In this document: one piece after another, positions 46,622 through 55,928 of the stretch
Layout: each line of letters starts with the position of its first letter
Numbering within the stretch: the first letter of the stretch is position 1
Assembly (NCBI RefSeq): GCF_000307875.1
Contig: NZ_AJLS01000114.1
Span: 124,001-188,000 of the forward strand
Origin: Neobacillus bataviensis LMG 21833
Lineage (GTDB): Bacteria; Bacillota; Bacilli; Bacillales; Cytobacillaceae
DNA: 64,000 bases
Direction of reading: 5' to 3'
Program-made: the position numbers and the translations under genes
Notes under the pieces: generated by a model
The model's database searches: none
The model's input: the letters and a program-made list of their open reading frames with translations, nothing else
Told to the model about the DNA's origin: nothing

Positions 46622-46676
46622 AAACCAAAGCCTTAACCCCTTACATGTAGCTGGGTTAAGGTTTTGGTTTATTTGC
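46622..46676 (+). terminator. Terminator after the lemA/TPM pair
   Basis: An 18-bp stem (46622-46639 with 46653-46670) with one G-U pair, followed by TTTATTT-type sequence. Confidence 0.75.
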
Positions 46677-46800
46677 GTTCTTAGGCCTTGTGGACATACT
46701 TCCCACTTCTTAATACCTTTTAAATAATTTAAAATTATCATATAATAAGAGATATAAATCTATAAATAATGTATTCACAGTGAAATAGTTAAAATTGAGA

Positions 46801-46859
46801 CAGAAAAGGTGTGTGACTAGGGTGCGCCTTAGCTTGGTGTGATGCCTATATCTTTTCTG
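46801..46859 (+). other. Possible structured leader of mqo
   Basis: CAGAAAAG (46801-46808) and CTTTTCTG (46852-46859) pair around a G-rich segment with repeated GGTG/GTGTG words, 28 bases before the mqo start. It may be a regulated leader; no known riboswitch motif was recognised. Confidence 0.35.
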
Positions 46860-46887
46860 CAAATTCCTGGGGAAAAGGTTGATAAAA

Positions 46888-48390
46888 ATGAGCAGCAGCG
46901 AAACTAAAACAGATGTCATTTTAATTGGTGCCGGAATCATGAGTGCGACTTTAGGAACACTCTTGAAAGAATTAGTACCGGAATGGGAAATTACAGTGTA
47001 TGAGAAACTCGCAAACGCAGGTGAGGAAAGCTCAAATGAATGGAATAATGCGGGAACGGGGCATTCGGCACTGTGCGAGCTTAACTACACAGTTGAAAAA
47101 CCGGATGGATCGCTAGATATTAGCAAAGCTATCAAAATTAATGAACAGTTTCAGCTTTCACGACAGTTTTGGTCTTATCTTGTAAACAGGAATCTAATTC
47201 GTAATCCGCGGGATTTTATCATGCCAATCCCTCATATGAGTTTAGTGCAAGGAGAACAGGATGTAACATTTTTGAAAAAACGTTTTAAAGCGCTTTCGGA
47301 CAATCCTCTGTTTCAAGGGATGGAGTTTTCTGATGACCATGAAAAACTGATAGAATGGATTCCACTTATCATGGAAGGTCGTACATTGAATGAACCAATA
47401 GCAGCGACAAAAATTGACTCTGGAACGGATGTCAACTTTGGTGCTTTAACACGCATGTTGTTTGACCACTTAGAGAGTAAAAACGTCGAGATTAACTATA
47501 ATCATAGTGTTGAGGATATTAAACGTACTGACGACGGCTCATGGGAATTGAAAGTGTGGAATATGGCTACCGGTAACATCGAAAGGCATACTGCAAAATT
47601 CGTCTTTATCGGCGGCGGTGGCGGATCCTTGCATTTACTGCAAAAAACCGGTATTCCTGAGTCAAAGCATATTGGCGGATTCCCGGTTAGCGGAATATTT
47701 ATGGTGTGTAATGATCCAGATGTTGTAGGGCAGCACCATGCAAAAGTATACGGCAAAGCTAAGGTCGGTGCTCCGCCAATGTCTGTACCGCATCTTGACA
47801 CGAGATATATCGACAATAAAAAATCGTTGCTATTTGGGCCATTTGCCGGCTTTTCACCGAAGTTCTTAAAAACCGGTTCTAATATGGATTTAATCACTTC
47901 CGTAAAACCTAATAATGTCTTAACGATGTTGGCGGCAGGAGCAAAACAGATGCCACTGACAAAATACCTAATTCAACAAGTGATGTTATCGAAAGAACAG
48001 CGCATGGAAGAGCTGCGTGAGTTTATCCCGAACGCTAAAAGCGAGGATTGGGATTTAGTAGTAGCGGGTCAACGTGTGCAGGTTATTAAAGATACAGAAG
48101 CAGGCGGCAAAGGGACGCTTCAATTTGGCACGGAAGTGATTACTGCAGCTGATGGCTCGATTGCAGCATTACTAGGAGCTTCGCCGGGTGCTTCAACTGC
48201 CGTTCACGTGATGCTTGAAATCATCAAAAAGTGCTTCCCGGAACATATTGAAGAGTGGGAATCGAAAATTAAAGAAATGATCCCATCTCATGGCGTTTCA
48301 CTAATGGAAAACCCAGAACTTCTGCACGAGATTCATACTTCAACGGCGCAGACGCTTGGCCTAAGCGAAAAAGAGCTTATCTTTAGTTAA
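46888..48390 (+). CDS. mqo: Malate:quinone oxidoreductase
   Basis: A 500-residue membrane-associated FAD enzyme that oxidises malate to oxaloacetate and reduces quinone. The FAD motif [15 protein letters not shown] is at about residues 12-26; [39 protein letters not shown] and [14 protein letters not shown] are family signatures. Length is normal. ATG 46888 is chosen since AAAAGG lies nine bases upstream; the TTG at 46879 overlaps that site. It converges with dedA across a bidirectional terminator. Confidence 0.95.
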   Translation: MSSSETKTDVILIGAGIMSATLGTLLKELVPEWEITVYEKLANAGEESSNEWNNAGTGHSALCELNYTVEKPDGSLDISKAIKINEQFQLSRQFWSYLVNRNLIRNPRDFIMPIPHMSLVQGEQDVTFLKKRFKALSDNPLFQGMEFSDDHEKLIEWIPLIMEGRTLNEPIAATKIDSGTDVNFGALTRMLFDHLESKNVEINYNHSVEDIKRTDDGSWELKVWNMATGNIERHTAKFVFIGGGGGSLHLLQKTGIPESKHIGGFPVSGIFMVCNDPDVVGQHHAKVYGKAKVGAPPMSVPHLDTRYIDNKKSLLFGPFAGFSPKFLKTGSNMDLITSVKPNNVLTMLAAGAKQMPLTKYLIQQVMLSKEQRMEELREFIPNAKSEDWDLVVAGQRVQVIKDTEAGGKGTLQFGTEVITAADGSIAALLGASPGASTAVHVMLEIIKKCFPEHIEEWESKIKEMIPSHGVSLMENPELLHEIHTSTAQTLGLSEKELIFS

Positions 48391-48415
48391 TTATTTGGAT
48401 GTTGAAATAAAACAA

Positions 48416-48455
48416 AGAACCTTTAATCTATCTTTGGATTAAAGGTTCTATTTTT
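48416..48455. terminator. Bidirectional terminator between mqo and the dedA-like gene
   Basis: AGAACCTTTAATC (48416-48428) pairs perfectly with GATTAAAGGTTCT (48437-48449), flanked by A and T runs. It overlaps the dedA-like stop codon at 48423. Confidence 0.9.
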
Positions 48456-49046
48456 TAGGATTCTTTTTTTTCTTCTATAGGAATAAATAATAATAAAACC
48501 GAGAAGAAGTAGTAGGATTAAATAGATGCTATACCGTGAAAGGTAGGCTCCAACATGAATCCAATTCTCGCCAAGTAGTCTGCCTAAGGTGATAAAAGTA
48601 AAACACCAAATGGCTGCCCCTAAATAAGCAAATAAGGCGAATTTCTTATAGGAATAGCAGTTGATACCAGCAAGATATGCAGTAATATGACGTACCCCAG
48701 GGATGAAAAACCCAATAATGAGTAGGAAAGGGCCTAATTTGTTAAATAATTTTCTTGTTCGCTCAATCCTTGCCTCAGTGATATGAAGTTTAGGACCGAA
48801 CTTATGTAAAAATGGGATCCCTAACTTGACGCCTAATATGAAGCTAATCGTAATTCCACTGCACGCTCCAATAAAAGCGCAGAAAAGTGAAAGCAAATAA
48901 GCCATTTTTCCTGTGAAAACAGAATAGCCCACATAGGTCAGAAGGATTTCATCCGGGATGGGCAGGCCAACAATTCCGCCGAATAAAGCAATAATAATCC
49001 CAAAATAGCCAAAATGTTCAATAAGATAATTCAAATGCCCCATCAT
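48423..49046 (-). CDS. DedA-family membrane protein
   Basis: A DedA/VTT-domain membrane protein of about 207 residues with several hydrophobic segments. The motif GGIVGLPIPDEILLTYVGYSV near the N-terminus and FFIPGVRHITAYLAGI in the middle are typical; in other species DedA proteins move undecaprenyl phosphate or phospholipids across the membrane. The frame is open to a GTG at 49121, but that start has no ribosome site; ATG 49046 has GTAGGGCG upstream and fits family length better. Confidence 0.85.
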   Translation of the reverse strand: MMGHLNYLIEHFGYFGIIIALFGGIVGLPIPDEILLTYVGYSVFTGKMAYLLSLFCAFIGACSGITISFILGVKLGIPFLHKFGPKLHITEARIERTRKLFNKLGPFLLIIGFFIPGVRHITAYLAGINCYSYKKFALFAYLGAAIWCFTFITLGRLLGENWIHVGAYLSRYSIYLILLLLLGFIIIYSYRRKKRILKNRTFNPKID

Positions 49047-49159
49047 AACACGCCCTACAATCAATTCTAGAAAATTACATGATAAAGAGTGGAAGAAAAA
49101 CTTCCCAACCTTATCATCCACATAATTTTAAACATTATCCCGTTATTAATACACTTATA

Positions 49160-49172
49160 GGTGCCTGACACC
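49160..49172 (-). repeat. Solo GGTGTCAGGCACC repeat
   Basis: Exact 13-mer in minus orientation between the divergent dedA-like and alpha-galactosidase genes. Confidence 0.85.
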
Positions 49173-49230
49173 ATTTTCACCATACTTCCCAAAATAATAG
49201 TATAAATCAATTTTCTAGGAGTGTGCTAAT

Positions 49231-51420
49231 ATGCCGATTGAGTGGAATGAGGCAGAGCAAGTGTTTCATTTATATAACAGCGATATTAGTTATCTAGTTC
49301 AAATTGTTCATGGAAAGTATCCTGCACATTTATATTGGGGCAAGCGGGTGAAGGTGCTGCAGCCTTCCTTGATCCTTACATTTAAAGGCAGGGCATTTTC
49401 GCCCACGGTAGTGCCTGCTGATCCAAAGTTTTCACTCGATACACTACCACAGGAATACCCTGCATTTGGAAACGGAGATTTCCGAGAGCCTGCCTATCAG
49501 CTTCGAACCAGCAACGGGACAACGACGACAGAGTTTGTCTATGATTCCTATGAAATTTTGAAAGGAAAACGTTCGCTAAAAGGTTTGCCTTCCTCCTACC
49601 TTGAAGATGATGCGGAGGCAGATACACTGATAATTACCATGGTAGATTCATTATTGGGAATTGGTTTAAATCTATATTATACAATTTACCGAGACTTGGA
49701 TGTCATAACCAGATCCGTCTCATTCGAGCATCTTGGCAGCCATGCCGTTGAAATACATAAATGTATGAGCATGTCAGTGGATTTTCATGAGTCAAATTGG
49801 GATTGGCTACACCTCCAAGGAGCATGGGCACGGGAACGTCATATTGAACGGCAGCCGCTGCACCGTGGGATTCAATTGATTTCTTCAGCAAGGGGTGCCA
49901 GCAGCCATCACCACAATCCTTTTATTGCTCTGCTTTCAAGGGGGGGCAACGAGGACTATGGCGATGTTTATGGCGTTAGCCTCATGTACAGTGGGAATTT
50001 CCAAGCATCCATTGAGGTAGATTCTTTTGAGACGACAAGGCTCAGTATCGGGATCAATCCGTTTGATTTTATTTGGCTGTTAAAACCAGGAGAAACATTT
50101 CAAACCCCGGAGTCACTTATGGTTTATTCTTCTGAAGGCCTTGGCGGAATGTCGAGAACTTTTCATAAATTGTTGCGAACAAGAGTGTGCCGCGGTGTTT
50201 ACCGGGACAAAACGCGCCCGATCCTCATTAATAATTGGGAAGCCACCTATTTTAATTTTACTGAAAAAAAATTAAAGGAAATTGCGGACGCAGGGAAAAA
50301 TCTTGGAATTGAGCTGTTTGCCCTTGATGACGGTTGGTTCGGACACCGGGATAATGATAAAAGCTCGCTGGGTGATTGGACTGTCCATAAGAAAAAGCTG
50401 CCCAACGGTTTAGCGGGGCTTGCTGACTATGTAGAAAAAAAAGGGATGAAATTTGGATTATGGGTAGAGCCGGAAATGGTTTCACCAGATAGCGATTTGT
50501 ACCGGAAGAATCCTGATTGGTGTCTGCACGTGCCGAAGCGTGACCGGACACTGTCGAGAAATCAGCTCGTCCTAGATTTAAGCAGGGAAGATGTATGTGT
50601 TTTTTTAACTGAAACACTTACAAGGGTTTTCTCCAGTGCTCCAATTTCCTATGTGAAATGGGATATGAACCGAAATATGACGGAGGTGGGCTCAGCTGCG
50701 CTCCCCCCTGAAAGACAAAAGGAAACAGCCCATCGCTATATGCTTGGGCTATATCGGATTTTAGAAAAATTAACTGAACGTTTCCCGCAGATTTTGTTTG
50801 AAAGCTGTTCGGGCGGCGGCGGCCGCTTTGATCCAGGCATGCTTTATTACATGCCGCAAACGTGGACGAGTGATGATACGGATGCGGTTGAACGATTAAA
50901 AATTCAATATGGAACAAGTATGATCTACCCCGCCATCACGATGGGAGCGCATGTTTCAGATGTGCCGAACCATCAGGTAGGAAGGGTAACACCGCTGCAA
51001 ATGAGGTGTCATGTGGCGATGGCAGCCAATTTGGGATTCGAACTTAATGTGGATAAGCTGAGTAATGTTGATCAAGCAGTGGTGACTGAACAAATCAATT
51101 TTTACCATCAAATCAAGGAGATCGTTCTTTTCGGTGACCAGTACCGGCTGTTAAGTCCATTTGAAGGAATGGACACAGCCTTGATGTATGTTGCTCCGAA
51201 CCAGGAACAGGCAGTTGTCTTTTACTACAAAACACTGGCAACACCAAACCCGCCTTTTTTTCGTTTGAAATTACACGGGCTAAATCCAAAGCTAAAATAC
51301 AAAATAAGCAACGGAGAATTGGCCTACTTTGGTGATGAACTAATGGAGATTGGCCTATCCGTGCCGCTGATCAAAAAAGACTATACTTCTCATATTTATC
51401 TCATTGAAAAGTGGAGATAA
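49231..51420 (+). CDS. Alpha-galactosidase, GH36
   Basis: A 729-residue cytoplasmic glycosidase (no signal peptide) that removes terminal alpha-galactose from melibiose, raffinose and similar sugars. The nucleophile is D478 in YVKWDMNRN and the acid/base is D548 in WTSDDTDA, matching the numbering of the Geobacillus stearothermophilus enzymes. SCSGGGGRFDPGMLYYMPQ and the N-terminal beta-sandwich region FGNGDFREPAY support GH36. AGGAG precedes the ATG. It is not linked to the gal operon in position, but its product would enter that pathway. No transporter gene is adjacent. Confidence 0.96.
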   Translation: MPIEWNEAEQVFHLYNSDISYLVQIVHGKYPAHLYWGKRVKVLQPSLILTFKGRAFSPTVVPADPKFSLDTLPQEYPAFGNGDFREPAYQLRTSNGTTTTEFVYDSYEILKGKRSLKGLPSSYLEDDAEADTLIITMVDSLLGIGLNLYYTIYRDLDVITRSVSFEHLGSHAVEIHKCMSMSVDFHESNWDWLHLQGAWARERHIERQPLHRGIQLISSARGASSHHHNPFIALLSRGGNEDYGDVYGVSLMYSGNFQASIEVDSFETTRLSIGINPFDFIWLLKPGETFQTPESLMVYSSEGLGGMSRTFHKLLRTRVCRGVYRDKTRPILINNWEATYFNFTEKKLKEIADAGKNLGIELFALDDGWFGHRDNDKSSLGDWTVHKKKLPNGLAGLADYVEKKGMKFGLWVEPEMVSPDSDLYRKNPDWCLHVPKRDRTLSRNQLVLDLSREDVCVFLTETLTRVFSSAPISYVKWDMNRNMTEVGSAALPPERQKETAHRYMLGLYRILEKLTERFPQILFESCSGGGGRFDPGMLYYMPQTWTSDDTDAVERLKIQYGTSMIYPAITMGAHVSDVPNHQVGRVTPLQMRCHVAMAANLGFELNVDKLSNVDQAVVTEQINFYHQIKEIVLFGDQYRLLSPFEGMDTALMYVAPNQEQAVVFYYKTLATPNPPFFRLKLHGLNPKLKYKISNGELAYFGDELMEIGLSVPLIKKDYTSHIYLIEKWR

Positions 51421-51469
51421 GAAAAAGCAATGATCCATAAAAGTTAAACAAGTTGACAAGGGTATAAAG

Positions 51470-51482
51470 GGTGTCAGGCACC
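51470..51482 (+). repeat. Solo GGTGTCAGGCACC repeat
   Basis: Exact 13-mer 50 bases after the alpha-galactosidase stop. No hairpin partner nearby. Confidence 0.85.
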
Positions 51483-51571
51483 AAATAATTAGTTAATATT
51501 TCAATGTAATGGGAACCTTAATTACGTATAACCATCATATTTATTTGTTATCTAATTAAGGGTGTGAAAAT

Positions 51572-53113
51572 ATGCCAGATACAGATATGTCCAAATACGA
51601 AAAGAAAATCATTATTCGAAGTATTCGCTTAGAAGACGTTGATGAAATTATTGCATTAGGGAAAATTTGCTTTCCAAATATGGATCCGTGGAAACGGGAG
51701 CAGTTGGTTAGTCACATTCGAATATTCCCAGAGGGTCAGTTTTGTGTGGAATATGAGGACAAAATTGTCGGATCATGTTCTAGTTTAATTGTTAATTTTA
51801 ACGAGTATGACGACCAACACACCTGGGATACCATCACGGACAATGGGTATATCACCAATCACGACCCTGATGGATTCAATTTATATGGGATAGAGGTAAT
51901 GGTGGATCCAGAATATCGCCGCATGAAACTTGGGCATCGTCTCTACGAGGCGCGTAAAGAGCTCGCTGTCAGATTAAATCTTCAAAGCATCATTATTGGT
52001 GGGCGAATCCCAAATTATCATAAATATAAGGATGCAATGACCGCTCGTGAATATGTTCAGGCGGTTGAAAAACATAGCATCTATGATCCCGTCTTGTCTT
52101 TTCAGCTCTTGCAGGGGTTTACGATAAAACGTATTAATACAAGTTACCTTCCTGATGATAAAGCCTCTGCTTCTGTCGCAACCTTAATGGAATGGAACAA
52201 TGTTGATTATCGCCCGAAAAACAAACGAATTTATCGAACTGCATTTCCTGTTAGAATCTGTGCTGTGCAGTACATGATGAAAAAAATAGATTCCATTCAG
52301 GACTTTAGCAGACAAGTAGAATATTATGTAGATGTTGCAGCGGATTTTAGATCGGATTTTGTAGTATTCCCTGAGATTTTTACAACGCAATTAATGTCTT
52401 TTCTAGAAGAAAAGCGACCGGATCGGGCTGTCCGCCGGCTAGCCACCTATACGGATCAATATATTGAATTGTTCACACAACTTGCAGTCCGTTATAATGT
52501 CAACATTGTCGGAGGATCCCATTTTGTTGAAGAGAATGGGGATGTGTACAATGTCGGTTTTCTTTTCCGTCGTAATGGAACGATTGAGAAACAGTACAAA
52601 ATTCACTCAACTCAAAACGAGCGCAAGTGGTGGGGAATATCAGATGGAAATGAAATGAATGTGTTTGACACCGATTGTGGAAAAATTGCTATTCAAATTT
52701 CGTATGATATCGAGTTTCCTGAACTCGCAAGGATTGCCGTTGATAATGGGGCAAATATTATTTTTGTCCCGTTTTGTACAGAGGATCGTCAAGGGTACCT
52801 GCGTGTCCGTTACTGTGCCCAAGCAAGGGCGATTGAGAATAATGTATATACCTGTATTGCAGGGACTGTGGGCAACTTAACACATGTGGAGAACATGGAT
52901 ATTCAGTACGCCCAGTCTGGAATTTTTTCACCTTCCGACTTTGAGTTTGCCAGGGATGGGATCGTTGGAGAATGTGATGCCAATATAGACACAGTCGTAG
53001 TTGGAGATGTCGATCTGGAGATACTAAGACGCTCCCGGAATACCGGCTCATTGCGGCAATCGAGCGATAGAAGACATGATTTATATCGGATTGTTTGGAA
53101 TAAAAAAAATTAG
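51572..53113 (+). CDS. yhcX: GNAT acetyltransferase fused to a nitrilase-superfamily hydrolase (YhcX-like)
   Basis: A 513-residue two-domain protein, the same length as B. subtilis YhcX. Residues 1-205 are a GNAT acetyltransferase domain (IRSIRLEDVDEIIALGKICFPNM; acetyl-CoA site near VMVDPEYRRMKLGHRLYEAR). Residues 225-505 are a carbon-nitrogen hydrolase: catalytic E in VVFPEIFTTQ, K in KQYKIHSTQNE, and a cysteine expected in the segment after GKIAIQISYDIEFPELARIA, where the usual Cys-Asp/Glu is SYD here, so the nucleophile may be missing. GGGTGTG precedes the ATG. The reaction is unknown. Confidence 0.88.
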   Translation: MPDTDMSKYEKKIIIRSIRLEDVDEIIALGKICFPNMDPWKREQLVSHIRIFPEGQFCVEYEDKIVGSCSSLIVNFNEYDDQHTWDTITDNGYITNHDPDGFNLYGIEVMVDPEYRRMKLGHRLYEARKELAVRLNLQSIIIGGRIPNYHKYKDAMTAREYVQAVEKHSIYDPVLSFQLLQGFTIKRINTSYLPDDKASASVATLMEWNNVDYRPKNKRIYRTAFPVRICAVQYMMKKIDSIQDFSRQVEYYVDVAADFRSDFVVFPEIFTTQLMSFLEEKRPDRAVRRLATYTDQYIELFTQLAVRYNVNIVGGSHFVEENGDVYNVGFLFRRNGTIEKQYKIHSTQNERKWWGISDGNEMNVFDTDCGKIAIQISYDIEFPELARIAVDNGANIIFVPFCTEDRQGYLRVRYCAQARAIENNVYTCIAGTVGNLTHVENMDIQYAQSGIFSPSDFEFARDGIVGECDANIDTVVVGDVDLEILRRSRNTGSLRQSSDRRHDLYRIVWNKKN

Positions 53114-53175
53114 ATGGTGTCTTTGAAGATGACAGTCACTAATAAAAAGATTAATACGGTGGTAAGCGTACAAAG

Positions 53176-53188
53176 GGTGTCAGGCACC
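53176..53188 (+). repeat. Solo GGTGTCAGGCACC repeat
   Basis: Exact 13-mer 63 bases after the yhcX stop, followed closely by a separate terminator. Confidence 0.85.
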
Positions 53189-53202
53189 AAATAAAAAGTA
53201 AC

Positions 53203-53241
53203 AAAAAAGTCGGCAGGTAACTAGTTCCTGCCGAACTTTTT
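53203..53241. terminator. Bidirectional terminator between yhcX and the MFS gene
   Basis: AAAAAAGTCGGCAGG pairs with CCTGCCGAACTTTTT (53227-53241) across a 9-base loop, with A and T runs on the two sides. Confidence 0.9.
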
Positions 53242-53270
53242 GAAAAGTTTTACATAAGCATGTGTTGATA

Positions 53271-54488
53271 TTAGCAAATTACACTTTTTACGCAAGCCGA
53301 GCTAACTTCCTGATCTTTACTTTCAAGACTTCGACTCCAGCTTGTCAGGATTACCGCCCCCAGAACCATTAATGCACCGATCCAAGAGGTATGAATGAGT
53401 CCAATAGAATCAGTAATCACGCCGCCCAGGTAGGATCCAATCGCAATACCGGCATTAAAGGCAGCAATATTGAGTGCGGAAGCTACATCAACTGCACTTG
53501 GCACGAACCGCTCTGCCAACATGACGACATACACCTGCAATCCCGGAACATTCATAAAAGCCAAGAGCCCCATGAAAAATATGGTCATTAATCCTGCAAT
53601 TTTAAATGGTGCGGTAAACGTCAAGATAAATAGGACAACGGCTTGGACGATGAACATATAAAATAATGCTCTAATAGGATTTTTATTAGCCAGCTTGCCG
53701 CCAACCATGTTACCGATGGCAATCGCAATGCCGTAAACGAGCAAGATCACGGCAACGGTTCCTTCTTTAAAACCTGTTATATCTTGTAGGATTGGTGATA
53801 AATAGGTGAAGACAACGAATGTTCCCCCATATCCTAAGGCAGTGATAATAAATAGTAGCATTAATCGGCCATTTGTTACTAATTTGAATTGATCACGAAA
53901 GCTTGACTGAGCCCCTTTTTGTAAATCAGATGGAACGAGGATGCTGTTTGCAATAAAGGAGATTACTCCAACAGCAATAATAATGATAAAGGCCATTCTC
54001 CAGCCGTATTGCTGTCCGATGAAGGTGCCAAATGGTACTCCTGTGACGGTTGCAACCGTGAGACCTGAAAACATGATGGATATCGCACTTGCCCGACGGT
54101 TTTCCGGTACTAAATCGGCCGCGATCGTTGAACCAATTGACATAAATACACCATGTGAAAAGGCAGAAATCACACGGGCAGCCAGTAAAACTCCAATGCT
54201 AGTAGCACTAGCGGCAAGGCTATTTCCAATAATAAAAATAACCATAATCCAGAGTAATAAAGATTTCCGAGACATAAGCGATGTAACAGATGTTAAAATT
54301 GGTGCCCCGAATGTTACCCCTAAGGCATATAGGGAAACAGTCAAACCGGCTGTTGTAACAGTTATTTGTAAATCCTTCGCAATAAGCGGTAATAAACCAA
54401 CACTGATAAATTCAGTTGTTCCAATAGCGAACGCACTCATTGCCAATGCTAGCAGCGCGAGTGTACTCCTCCGTTTATCTATAGACAT
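53271..54488 (-). CDS. MFS efflux transporter (DHA1 type, YtbD-like)
   Basis: A 405-residue 12-helix transporter of the drug:proton antiporter 1 group. The N-terminal ALAMSAFAIGTTEFISVGLLPLIA, motif RVISAFSHGVFMSIGSTIAADLVPENRRASAISIMF and motif C (GVPFGTFIG) fit AraJ/YtbD-like exporters. GGAGGAGATT precedes the ATG. It is divergent from an HxlR regulator, exactly as ytbD and ytcD are in B. subtilis, so it is probably an inducible exporter controlled by that regulator. Substrate unknown. Confidence 0.9.
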   Translation of the reverse strand: MSIDKRRSTLALLALAMSAFAIGTTEFISVGLLPLIAKDLQITVTTAGLTVSLYALGVTFGAPILTSVTSLMSRKSLLLWIMVIFIIGNSLAASATSIGVLLAARVISAFSHGVFMSIGSTIAADLVPENRRASAISIMFSGLTVATVTGVPFGTFIGQQYGWRMAFIIIIAVGVISFIANSILVPSDLQKGAQSSFRDQFKLVTNGRLMLLFIITALGYGGTFVVFTYLSPILQDITGFKEGTVAVILLVYGIAIAIGNMVGGKLANKNPIRALFYMFIVQAVVLFILTFTAPFKIAGLMTIFFMGLLAFMNVPGLQVYVVMLAERFVPSAVDVASALNIAAFNAGIAIGSYLGGVITDSIGLIHTSWIGALMVLGAVILTSWSRSLESKDQEVSSACVKSVIC

Positions 54489-54613
54489 TTGTAATCTCCT
54501 CCTAAATATTGTGTCCTTGTATGGATAGGCTTGCTGAAAGCAACCTATTTAAATAAATGAATACGAGAAATTTCAACCGGCAAATGTTATTATGGGATAT
54601 ATGGGATCGAAAT

Positions 54614-54677
54614 AAAAGTACGCACTTTTAAGTACTCTAGGTACTTTTAAGTTGTATAGGTACTTTTTTGTACCTAT
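54614..54677. promoter_or_regulatory. Three GTAC-centred dyads, candidate HxlR operators
   Basis: AAGTAC-TCTAG-GTACTT (54630-54646) and ATAGGTAC-TTTTTT-GTACCTAT (54656-54677) are perfect inverted repeats, and AAAAGT-ACGC-ACTTTT lies just upstream. They fill the space between the MFS gene and the HxlR gene, directly before the latter's ribosome site. Confidence 0.7.
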
Positions 54678-54696
54678 TAATTAGGAGGGATTTTCG

Positions 54697-55068
54697 ATGA
54701 AGAATAAGAAATATAATATATCGGTAGAAGCCACACTTGAGGTAATCGGAGGAAAGTGGAAATGCGTCATTCTATGTCACCTAACACACGGCAAAAAGCG
54801 TACAAGTGAATTGAAACGCTTGATGCCGGACATCACCCAAAAGATGTTAACCCAGCAACTACGGGAATTAGAGGAGGATGGGGTAATCAACAGAATTGTA
54901 TACAATCAAGTCCCGCCGAAGGTAGAATATGAGTTAAGCGAATATGGTTGGAGTTTAGATAGTATTTTAAGTTCCCTATGTGCTTGGGGAGAAAAGCATA
55001 TCACCAAAGTATACGGTGATAAATTTTCCGTCTTAGAAGAAAATGTTTTAAACGGTCAGCCAGAATAA
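54697..55068 (+). CDS. HxlR-family transcriptional regulator (YtcD-like)
   Basis: A 123-residue winged-helix regulator of the HxlR/DUF24 family, recognised from ISVEATLEVIGGKWKCVILCHLTHGKKRTSELKRLMPDITQKMLTQ-type sequence, with a cysteine (near residue 26) at the position used for redox or quinone sensing in YodB and related proteins. A beta-wing and KVEYELSEYGWSL follow. AGGAGGG precedes the ATG. The dyads immediately upstream suggest autoregulation and control of the divergent MFS gene. Confidence 0.92.
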   Translation: MKNKKYNISVEATLEVIGGKWKCVILCHLTHGKKRTSELKRLMPDITQKMLTQQLRELEEDGVINRIVYNQVPPKVEYELSEYGWSLDSILSSLCAWGEKHITKVYGDKFSVLEENVLNGQPE

Positions 55069-55241
55069 CCATTGGTTTCCACTTCATATGCAATCAAGAT
55101 AGTTTTGAAAAATACCAGGAATATGTAGTTTAAAGTGAAGGTGTCTTAAATGGAGTCAGTCGAAAAAATTTCAGTTTGACGTTTTCGAACTAGTTCTTTA
55201 TTATAGGAGAGAAGAAAAAAGAATACCCGTACTTGAACGGG

Positions 55242-55328
55242 AGAGGTTCATAGCTGATACCCTCTATAAAAAACTATGGATATATGACTCTACGCCATGT
55301 CCATGTCGGACGTGGCTTTTTTGTTTTT
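55242..55328 (+). ncRNA. preQ1-I riboswitch with terminator
   Basis: The aptamer (55242-55278) reads AGAGGTTCATAGCTGATACC then CTCTATAAAAAACTAT: a 5-bp AGAGG/CCTCT stem and an A-rich tail that forms the H-type pseudoknot, very close to the preQ1-I consensus. A terminator follows (GCCATGTCC/GGACGTGGC and a T run, 55294-55328). Ligand binding should stop transcription of queF and the transporter gene. The 340-base gap 55069-55411 otherwise shows only a CCCGT/ACGGG stem just upstream (about 55226-55241). Confidence 0.93.
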
Positions 55329-55411
55329 ATTCCGAAAGTTTGCATAGAATATTTAGTTGAAACTCTCTTGAAAAAGTGTGGGGGACACATTTTTACTAGG
55401 GGGTTTTTTAT

Positions 55412-55912
55412 ATGTCTGGTTGCAGCCATGATGAAGGATTAAAGGATTTAACATTGTTAGGGAATCAAGGTACTACCTATTCATTTGAATATGCACCGGA
55501 AGTATTAGAGGCAGTTGATAATCTGCACTCAGAGCGTGATTATTTCGTGAAATTTAATTGCCCAGAGTTTACGAGTCTTTGTCCGCTGACCCGTCAGCCG
55601 GATTTTGCCACGATGTATATTTCCTATGTTCCGGATAAAAAAATAGTCGAGAGTAAGTCACTGAAGTTATATCTTTTCAGCTTCAGAAATCACGGGGATT
55701 TCCACGAGGATTGTGTCAATATCATCATGAACGATCTAATCAAATTGCTTGACCCGCGCTATATTGAGGTATGGGGGAAGTTCACTCCAAGAGGTGGTAT
55801 TTCCATTGATCCATGGTGCAATTACGGAAAACCTGGGACGAAGTATGAGGAAATGGCCAGTTACCGCTTGATGAACCATGACCTTTATCCAGAAAAAGTT
55901 GATAATCGATAA
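55412..55912 (+). CDS. queF: preQ0 reductase (7-cyano-7-deazaguanine reductase)
   Basis: A 166-residue type I (YkvM-subgroup) QueF, which reduces preQ0 to preQ1 with NADPH in queuosine synthesis. The substrate-binding and catalytic residues are visible: C57 in [14 protein letters not shown]64, and the family motif [15 protein letters not shown] (residues 80-94); [11 protein letters not shown] is near the C-terminus. AGGGGG precedes the ATG. It lies behind the preQ1-I riboswitch and is coupled to the next gene by a 16-base gap. queCDE are not in the window. Confidence 0.97.
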   Translation: MSGCSHDEGLKDLTLLGNQGTTYSFEYAPEVLEAVDNLHSERDYFVKFNCPEFTSLCPLTRQPDFATMYISYVPDKKIVESKSLKLYLFSFRNHGDFHEDCVNIIMNDLIKLLDPRYIEVWGKFTPRGGISIDPWCNYGKPGTKYEEMASYRLMNHDLYPEKVDNR

Positions 55913-55928
55913 GGGAAGGTATGAAGAA

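Noticed and set aside
53941..54528. 195-codon open frame on the plus strand
   Set aside because: It is the antisense of the MFS transporter gene; the composition is a mirror of the transmembrane codons.
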